A stretch of DNA of 10,558 nucleotides. Source: Patescibacteria group bacterium. GTDB taxonomy: Bacteria > Patescibacteriota > Patescibacteriia > Patescibacteriales > VMTK01. Positions 1 to 7,600 of this stretch are shown here, piece by piece; the first letter of the stretch is position 1, and every line of letters begins with the position of its first letter. The stretch is taken from the NCBI GenBank assembly GCA_018896595.1, contig JAHIME010000056.1:1-10558 (forward strand). Reading direction: 5' to 3'. The notes under the pieces are model-generated. The model worked only from the letters and a program-made list of their open reading frames with translations. It did not search any database and had not been told where the DNA came from. The position numbers and the translations under genes are program-made.

Positions 1-476
1 AACTCATCGCCGTAATTATAAGCAGGGTATAAATTCGCGGTAATTAAAATTTTACCGAAAACATAGTTCCAACCCGCTATTGAAGATTGCGGCTCTTGAA
101 ATATTTTTAACTTATTACTTTTTACTTCTAACTTAACATTATTCTGCCTAATATCCGGTTCGTCTGACACCGCGCCCGACACTATAACCGTTTGCCCGTT
201 ATAATGCCAAATTTTATCAGGCGTATCAATCGGCAAGCCGATTGAATAGCGCCATATTGCTAAAAATAAAAATAGCCCGATCAAGACTGTTAATCCGCTT
301 TTTTCGTTCGTCCTAAATAAAATCAATAATACCGCGCATCCAACCATTCCCGCGAACCACCATAAATCGTTTTGTATAATTTTAATCGGCGAAAAAGACG
401 CGATGGCAACGCCGAAGATAAACGCGAGGCAGCAGATTAAGAATATTTTGGATTTAGATCGCATTTTATTGCTCAT
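1..476 (-). CDS. comEC: ComEC/Rec2-family DNA-uptake protein, N-terminal part (runs off the left edge)
   Basis: ComEC forms the inner-membrane channel that carries single-stranded DNA into the cytoplasm during natural transformation. The 158 visible residues hold three hydrophobic segments (about 11-28, 38-54 and 62-79). A beta-rich soluble stretch follows, containing VIVSGAVSDEPD, GKILITANLYP and finally YNYGDE. This layout and the terminal YGDE motif are typical of the DUF4131 domain that opens ComEC proteins. The Competence core and any metallo-beta-lactamase-like C-terminal domain lie outside the window. The ATG at 476 overlaps the prfB stop by 11 bases, which suggests translational coupling. 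An in-frame ATG at 464, just after the prfB TAA, is an alternative start. Neither has a clear Shine-Dalgarno sequence. Family assignment is from motif recognition only. Confidence 0.83.
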   Translation of the reverse strand, partial: MSNKMRSKSKIFLICCLAFIFGVAIASFSPIKIIQNDLWWFAGMVGCAVLLILFRTNEKSGLTVLIGLFLFLAIWRYSIGLPIDTPDKIWHYNGQTVIVSGAVSDEPDIRQNNVKLEVKSNKLKIFQEPQSSIAGWNYVFGKILITANLYPAYNYGDE

Positions 477-1566
477 TACGCGTTACGCGAAGATACGCTT
501 CCATAAACGGCTCCAAATCCCCGTCTAACACTCCGTCAACATCCGCGGTCTCGCAATTCGTCCTGTGGTCCTTAACCATCTTATAGGGCTGAAGCACATA
601 AGATCTGATCTGCTTGCCCCATTCAGCTTTTTGCGCTTCGCCTCTTAATTCTCTCTCTTTTTTTTCTTTCTCTTCTTCTTCCAATTTAAATAATTTGGAT
701 TTTAATATTTTTAAAGCTGTTTCTTTGTTCTGATGCTGGGAGCGTTCGGTTTGGCAAGCGACAACAATATTGGTCGGAATATGGACGACGCGCACGGCCG
801 AATCGGTGGTGTTCACGCTCTGGCCGCCCGGACCTGACGAACGGAAAACATCAATCCGCAAATCTTCATCTTTAATTTTAATTTCCTCGGCTTCGGGCAG
901 TTCCGGAATGACTTCAACCAAAGCGAACGAAGTATGGCGCATTTGCTCGGCGTCAAAAGGCGAAATGCGCACCAGCCGATGCACGCCTGATTCGCTTTTT
1001 AAATAACCGTAGGCCCAACGGCCGGATATTTTTATTGCCGCGCTTTTTATGCCGGCTTCGCCGCCAACAGTCCGATCTAAAACCGTTGCCTTCCAGCCCA
1101 TTTTTTCGGCAAACCTTAAAAACATCCTTTCTAACATCTGCGCCCAGTCCTGCGCGTCAACCCCGCCAGCGCCGGCATGGATTGATAAAATGGCATTATT
1201 CATATCATACTTGCCGGAAAATAAAACCAAAAATTCCAACTTTTCGTATTTCTCCTTAAGCTCTTGATATTTTTTATGCGCGTCTTCCGCGATTGACTCG
1301 TCATTTTCTTTTTCAGCTATGGCGACCAATTGTTCCAACTCGGTTATTTCCCGCGTTAAATCAGTCCATTGATTAATTTCAGATTCCAATTCTTCAACTT
1401 CTTTGCTTATTTCTATCGCTTTTTCCCTGTCATCCCAAAAATCCGGCTCGTTCATTTTTGATTTTTGATTGACGACTTTTGATTTTTTTTTGTCAATATC
1501 CAAAAGCCCCCATGTATCAAGGAGGCGCTCGCGCAGTTCTTCAATTTGCTTTAACAGATTTTCCAT
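466..1566 (-). CDS. prfB: Peptide chain release factor 2 (RF2)
   Basis: RF2 recognises UGA and UAA stop codons on the ribosome and triggers peptide release. From the ATG at 1566 the product is 366 residues, against 365 for E. coli RF2. The SPF stop-recognition motif falls at about 202-204 (VRISPF) and the catalytic GGQ at 247-249 (GPGGQSVN), within three residues of the E. coli positions. The N-terminal helical domain (about 1-115) is followed by the HAGAGG-DAQDWA segment characteristic of the RF2 family. The frame is open from an upstream ATG at 1611, but that would add 15 residues (MERGQAVIHG...) read from inside the end of the upstream gene, so 1566 is preferred. The site where many prfB genes carry an in-frame UGA reads GGG CTT TTG GAT (1509-1498), with no stop and no frameshift needed. 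It lies 23 bases after the giant gene and overlaps comEC. Confidence 0.96.
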   Translation of the reverse strand: MENLLKQIEELRERLLDTWGLLDIDKKKSKVVNQKSKMNEPDFWDDREKAIEISKEVEELESEINQWTDLTREITELEQLVAIAEKENDESIAEDAHKKYQELKEKYEKLEFLVLFSGKYDMNNAILSIHAGAGGVDAQDWAQMLERMFLRFAEKMGWKATVLDRTVGGEAGIKSAAIKISGRWAYGYLKSESGVHRLVRISPFDAEQMRHTSFALVEVIPELPEAEEIKIKDEDLRIDVFRSSGPGGQSVNTTDSAVRVVHIPTNIVVACQTERSQHQNKETALKILKSKLFKLEEEEKEKKERELRGEAQKAEWGKQIRSYVLQPYKMVKDHRTNCETADVDGVLDGDLEPFMEAYLRVTRNEQ

Positions 1567-1612
1567 AAAAAAGTTCCATGTTCCATGAATTACGGCTTGA
1601 CCTCTTTCCATG
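1561..1612. repeat. Cluster of TTCCAT(G) repeats around the prfB start
   Basis: The junction between the giant gene and prfB contains TTCCATG at 1574-1580, 1581-1587 and 1606-1612, and TTCCAT at 1561-1566. Read on the minus strand this gives four ATGGAA sites, with ATGs at 1611, 1586, 1579 and 1566. The first and last are in the prfB frame, while the other two are in the two other frames. The tandem pair at 1574-1587 is perfect. This looks like a short slipped-strand expansion. It creates the longer alternative reading of prfB and could influence which ATG is used. Function, if any, is unknown. Confidence 0.6.
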
Positions 1613-4600
1613 TCGGCATAAACATTATTGTTTTTATATTTGAATCTGTTGTTCCTCCATTATTGGAAGCAACCGCTTTATAATATTTTTCCGAAAAACT
1701 CGGATCATTATCATAACATTCAAAAGGCGCGATAATAACACCGTCGCAAATAACAGTCGGGGACGCGAAAGACGAAGAGTCGTCCCGCAATACTTGATAA
1801 GAAATATCTGCTCCGGCAGCGGTTGTATTCGCTTCAGTCCAGTTTAAATAAATTTTGCTCCGATCTTCTGCCCAATCAGCTGTCAAGGTAAAATCGCCCG
1901 GCACGGCAATAGGAACCGAAACAACAATAATATTAGAATTTGTCGATCCGTTAACGTTTATGGATAAAATTTGATAAATATAGCTTTCGCCATCGGTTAC
2001 TGTATTGTCAAGATAATTAATCATTAAGTCTCCCTCATCATAATCCACACCCTGTATTAATGTTTTAATACTTGCGCCATTTCTTAAAACTTCATATTTT
2101 TCTTCATTGCCGCTATCAGTCCATCGCAATGAAACAAAGACATAATCGCCGGTTGAAACAACGGTATTTAACGATAAAACTGGCGGAAAAGGAGGTATGG
2201 TACTGCATGCAAGCGCGGCCGCTTCATCGCTTGGGTCGGAAGAATTGGAATTATCCGTTCCGCTGCCTATGGCTTTAACAATATATTGATATATGCTTGC
2301 TTCTTCAACATTTATGTCAACTTTTCGCAAAGTGGCGGATGAAAGTCCGGTAAACAGGTTGGTAAAAACAGTTTCTCCCGCGGTTACATTTTTTCTTAAT
2401 ACATCATAAAAAACAGTATTATCGGTATCGTTCCAATCAATCTGCATGCGCGGAGTATAGCCGGCGCACAAGGGCGTAACAGTAACAACCGGCTTTGAAG
2501 GAGGCGGGTAGCAGAAAGGAGCTTGCGCGGATTTAATGCTTGAAAAAGTTGTTGCCGCTATTCCCACTGCTTCTAAAAAATAATCGTAATTTATCCCGCT
2601 TTCTAAATTAGTGACAGTATATGAAATCGCAGGAGGAGAAATGTTAAGCAATTTAACAAAACCTTCTCCTTCCCGTTTTTGCCAAATACTCCAATATTCA
2701 GTCTGATTATTGGGGTCAAGATTCCAATTAAGAACTATCTGGGGCGACAATAAAGCATCGCATTGAGGAGCAATGGTTAGTCCCGGATCGGCCGGCAGGC
2801 AATTTGGCGGAGTGGAAACCGCGGGATTGGAAAAGTCGGTTTCTTCATCTAAAATTTTAGCTTTAATATTATAGGCTGGATTATAGCCAAACGCAACCGC
2901 GGAATCCCATGTAGTGATGTGATTTATGGCGTTATTTCCTAAATTGTCAGTTATTCTGGCGTAAAGCCCCCAGCCGCCGGCGCCTTGCTGAACTTTTATC
3001 AACAATGTATTCATTCCCGCCAAAAGATTAATGGACTTGATATCCTGATCCGGAGAAGCGCCGCGCTGAGTATTGTTTGTATAAATTACTGATCCGTTCA
3101 AAAAAGCTTTTACGCCATCATCGCTGCCTATGCGCAACTGAGCAGTTTGCGCGATAGGGCTGTAAACATAAGCGAAAGCGTACGCGCTCGCGTAAGTTTT
3201 TGGGGTTAGCGCAGACATCGGAGCGGAAGTAAGCGTAAAATCAGTATAATTGCTTGCTGGCGCGCTATAATCAAACCAAGTTTTCCCGCCGACAGATTCT
3301 CCGGCTCGCGGCTTAATTTTCAATTCTCCTCCAAGATAATCAGTATTAAGAGATGCTAAAGTTGCCGCGGCATCAGTGCCGGCATAACTAAACCCGCCGA
3401 TTAAGAGCCAATGCTTAATAAAACCGTCGCTTGAAATATAATCAGCAGGGGGCTTGCTTTCAAATAATGCTCCGTCTTTATAAAGCTTGTATGCGGTAAC
3501 GTTTTTTTGGTTAGGCCAATAAAGCAGAGTAATCGGCTTATTATAATAAGAGCAAATATCATTATTGGCTAAAACAGGGGCGGTTAAACAAGCGCCGGTA
3601 TTAACCATAACTTCATTTGAAAAGCCGCTTTCCGTATCAACTCCCATAGCTTTAATTTTATATTTATAAGTTGAGTTGCTATGCAAAGGCGCGATAAAAT
3701 TTAGCTTATTTAAAGGAAATTTCCAGCTGTTTTCATTCATATTAACTAAACTTCCGTTATTTCCTTTGCCGGAGCTGTCTAAAACAGATGTTCCACTTCC
3801 TTCGTTAAAATGCCAAACACCCCTTAAGTCTGTTTCGTTTTTATAAATATTATTATAATGGTCTTGAATCTCGGCCAAACTTAAAGCTCTGCCGTAAATT
3901 CTGACTTCATCAATCATGCCTTTAAAAAGTTCTGATGAAGCGGAATAAGCCCCGAATTGCAAAGCTGAATTACCGCTATTTATGCTTCCTGCGTAAGAGA
4001 ATGAACAGCCCTCAACGCCGTTTATGTACACTTTTATTTGATTGCCATCATAAGTACTGGCAATATGGCTCCATTGATTAAGCCCTGCTGTTGCGGCAGT
4101 AGTGCAGTTTCGCCAACCTCCATTAACATAAACATATCCTTGAATTTTTCCGGTTGTGCCATTAAAACGAAGAATATATTGTTCAGTCGGATTTCGTTTT
4201 CTAATAATATTTCCGTTAGAACTATAACTGGTTGGATAAACCCAAGCTTCCATTGTTATTCTTCCGGGATTTAAACTGCTGGAATTTGGTATATTTATAT
4301 AATCATTGCTCCCGTCAAACTCCAAAGTATAGTCTCCATGGTCTAATAAAACAGATTTAACTGTCGGATAAATTAAATTACTGGTGTCTGGATTGCGGTA
4401 AAGATTGTAAGAATAAGCATTGGCCGCGTTGCCCCAGCTAAATTTAACATGCGAAATATTGTCTTCGCAGTAAGGACTGCCGAGTTCTAAACTCAAAACC
4501 GGCGCCGGCGGCGCAATGCCGCAACTGTAAGTATTAATGCTGGCTTGAGCAAAGCTCGGGCTTTCCAAGCCGGTCGGGCCGACAGCTTTTATATAATAAG

Positions 4601-7600
4601 TATAATTAGTTAAGTTTAGCAATCCTGTGTCATTATCCGCGTAGCTTAAAGTGCCTTTGGCAACTGTGGCTATTTTATTAACTAAAGCGGTGCCATCGCG
4701 GTAAATTTCATAATTAGCTGTATTAAAATCCGTAGCATCGGTCCAAGTAAGAGTATTAACCGGCGCAAAATTTACACAGCTTGTAGTTAAAGCAATAAGC
4801 GACAATGTTGAAGGAGCGCAATAGCCGGTAGTAATAACTTTCACATCAGAGTCCGGTCCGGGCAGTCCGCCGAGAGAAAAAGGCCGAATATAATATTGAT
4901 AATTTTTGTTAACCCTGACGCCATTGCTATATGTATCAGTAAAAGAATTTGCTGTCGTATTTTGGCTAGTTGTTATAAGTGTCGCGAGATCTTTTCTATA
5001 AACTGTATAATAGCTGGCATTAAGCGAAGCATCCCAGTTTAAAACAATCTGCGGATAAGAACCGCTGCAGGAAAAAGCAGGAGATAAATTTTCCGGCTTG
5101 GTCGGCGCTATGCAATCCAAAGCGGTTACTGGCAAGTGGTCAGACTCTGTTTGGCCGGCTGAATTAATAGTTTTTACCCAATAAGTATAACTGGCTAAGC
5201 CGGCCAGCCCGGCTCCGCTGCTATCATCCGTAAACCTCCTTAAGGCCGGGTCGGTACTATTAACATCTGATTTTATGGGATTAACCGCGCCCTCTCTATA
5301 AATTTCATAGCTTCCAGCTCCGTACGGATAAGACCAATCAAGTTTAACCGCCGGTATATTAGGCGCGGAACAAATCGGCTCAAGCTTTAAGCCCGGCTTG
5401 GTTGGCGGACAATCGGAAAGAGTAATCGGATTGGTTAAAACAGCGGTTTGCCCGCCTATGCCGCCTGCGATTGTTTGCCAATTATATTTCTTGCCTACCT
5501 GCAAGCCGCTTTCAACCCAAGCCGCTCCGATAATTGTTCCGTTGTTGCCATTATTACTGCTGTCTGAAACGGCAGTTCCGCTTCCTTCGTCAAAATGCCA
5601 AAGGCCTCTTAATTCCGCTTCGTTATTATAAACGGCTTGATTATGCTCTTGAATTTCTTGAGCGGTTAATGCCCGGCCATAAACCCTTACTTCGTCAATA
5701 TTCCCTCTAAAACGTTCTCTTGAAGTTACTCCCGTAGAATTGCTCCCGATGCGTAAAGTTGCCGGATTTGAGCCGCCATCGCTTATATTTCCCGCGTATG
5801 CATAATTGCAGCCTTCTTGGCCGTTAACATACACTCTTATTGTACTGCCGTCGTAAGTACTCGCGACATGGTTCCATTTATTAAGCGAAACCGTCAAATT
5901 GGTGGTGCAATTTTGCCAACCTCCGTTAACATAAACATAACCCTGAACTTGGCCGGTCCAGCCATACAGACGGAGAATATATTGAAGAGTTGAATCTCTT
6001 TTACTAATAATGTTTCCGTAATCATTAAAACTCGTCGGATATATCCATGCTTCTGCTGTTATTTTAGTTGGGTTTAAGCTGTTAGAATTTGGAACACTTA
6101 TATAAGCGCTATTATTATTAAAATTCAAAGCTCGGCCGCGCCCAAATTCAGTAAAGCCGGCAAAAGAAATCCATTCAGGATCCTCGGGGGCTACGACAAC
6201 ATTGGATCCTAAAATACCGTTATTGCCATTACCTGAACTGTCCGCGGCAGTTTGGCCCGTTCCTTCGTTAAAAAGCCAAGCGCCTATTAAATCCGCTTCA
6301 TTGTTATAAACATTATCATAATGCTCATAAACTTCAATCTCGCTTAAAGCCCGCTTATAAATTTTAACCTGATCAATTAAGCTGTTCACACCATTGCTCC
6401 AGGGATCTTTGCCTATATAAATCGGCCCGTTATTGCTTATGGATTGGCCGGCTAAATTGACGGTTGATAAATTTTTATTGATATAAAGCTTTAAAGTATT
6501 GCCATTTTTTATATAAACAATATGCGACCAAGTATTTAAAGGAACCGTAGCAATGCTGTCGCCGCCTTCATTCCAGTTTGCTGTTGTGCTGATTCTATAA
6601 TGTATTCTATTGTCATCAGGCCGCATCCACATAGCAAAAGTGCGATTCGCGTCCGCGCCGCCTTTATGCATTATGCTTCTATATGAACCTGTATTGCCTT
6701 GCCGAAGATAAAGCCAAAATTCAACGGCAAAATCCGCGCCGGCATTACCCACTCTTAAAATCGGGCTATCGGGAATTTGAGCATAATCATTAAATCCGTC
6801 AAAACTTAAAACAGCGCTTAAATCACCAACGGCATGGGTCGTAATATTATAAATATTAGTTTGTTGATTTAATGAATCATCAGGATTTAATAATCTGCGA
6901 TAAAGGTTATATGAGGTTGCGTTAGAACTATTAGTCCATAACAGATTAGCCCTTGGATATGAACCCTGACAATAAACCGTATCACTTAAAGTAAATGGCC
7001 CCGGCAAAGAACAATCATAGCTAACTATGAATTTATACCCTTCGGTTGCTCGGAAAGCGCTTACATTCCCCACGGCCTCTACTTTGTATTCGTAGGAAGA
7101 CGATGGCGCTACCGCGCTGTCCGTCCAAGCAGTTGTATTAACATCGCTAATTATTTTAATTGGTATAGTTTCACTAAAGTCTTTGCGGAAAATTTCATAG
7201 CTTGCGGTATTAGCCTTGTCAGTAACCCAAGAAAGAGTGACTTTTGGCGCGCCCGAAAAGCATACTCTGTTTAATGCAAGTATCGGCGTTGTTGGCAGGC
7301 AGGAATAAGCGGTTATTGAATTTATTGCGGATTCCGATTGAATCGGCAAGCCGTCCGCGCCGGTTCCCGGAGGGCCGCGAGCGATTATTTTATAATAATA
7401 AGCCGTTGAAGGCAATACATTATTATCTTGGAAAATTCTGGAAGCGAATTCCGGCGCTGTTTGATTAAAAGTTGCTGACAAAATTAAACTGCCGGCGGAA
7501 AGGCCGCGATAAATTTCATAACTATAGGCATTGGTTGACTCTGACCAGGAAAGTTTAATAAAAGGCGCTCCGGTATCACAACCCGGAGTTAAACTTAGAA

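Noticed and set aside
770..1267. Open frames on the plus strand opposite prfB
   Set aside because: They are antisense to a well-supported prfB, show no domain or start signal, and have the composition expected of a shadow frame.
466..1566. Recoded UGA (Gly) genetic code of some CPR lineages
   Set aside because: An intact RF2 is present and all complete genes read through normally with TAA stops and no internal UGA requirement.
3705..6821. Circularly permuted LamG domains (the W-x-F-x-EGSG-DSSG strand is last)
   Set aside because: I recall this order in other bacterial and archaeal LamG-like proteins, so it is probably a common variant and not a special event.
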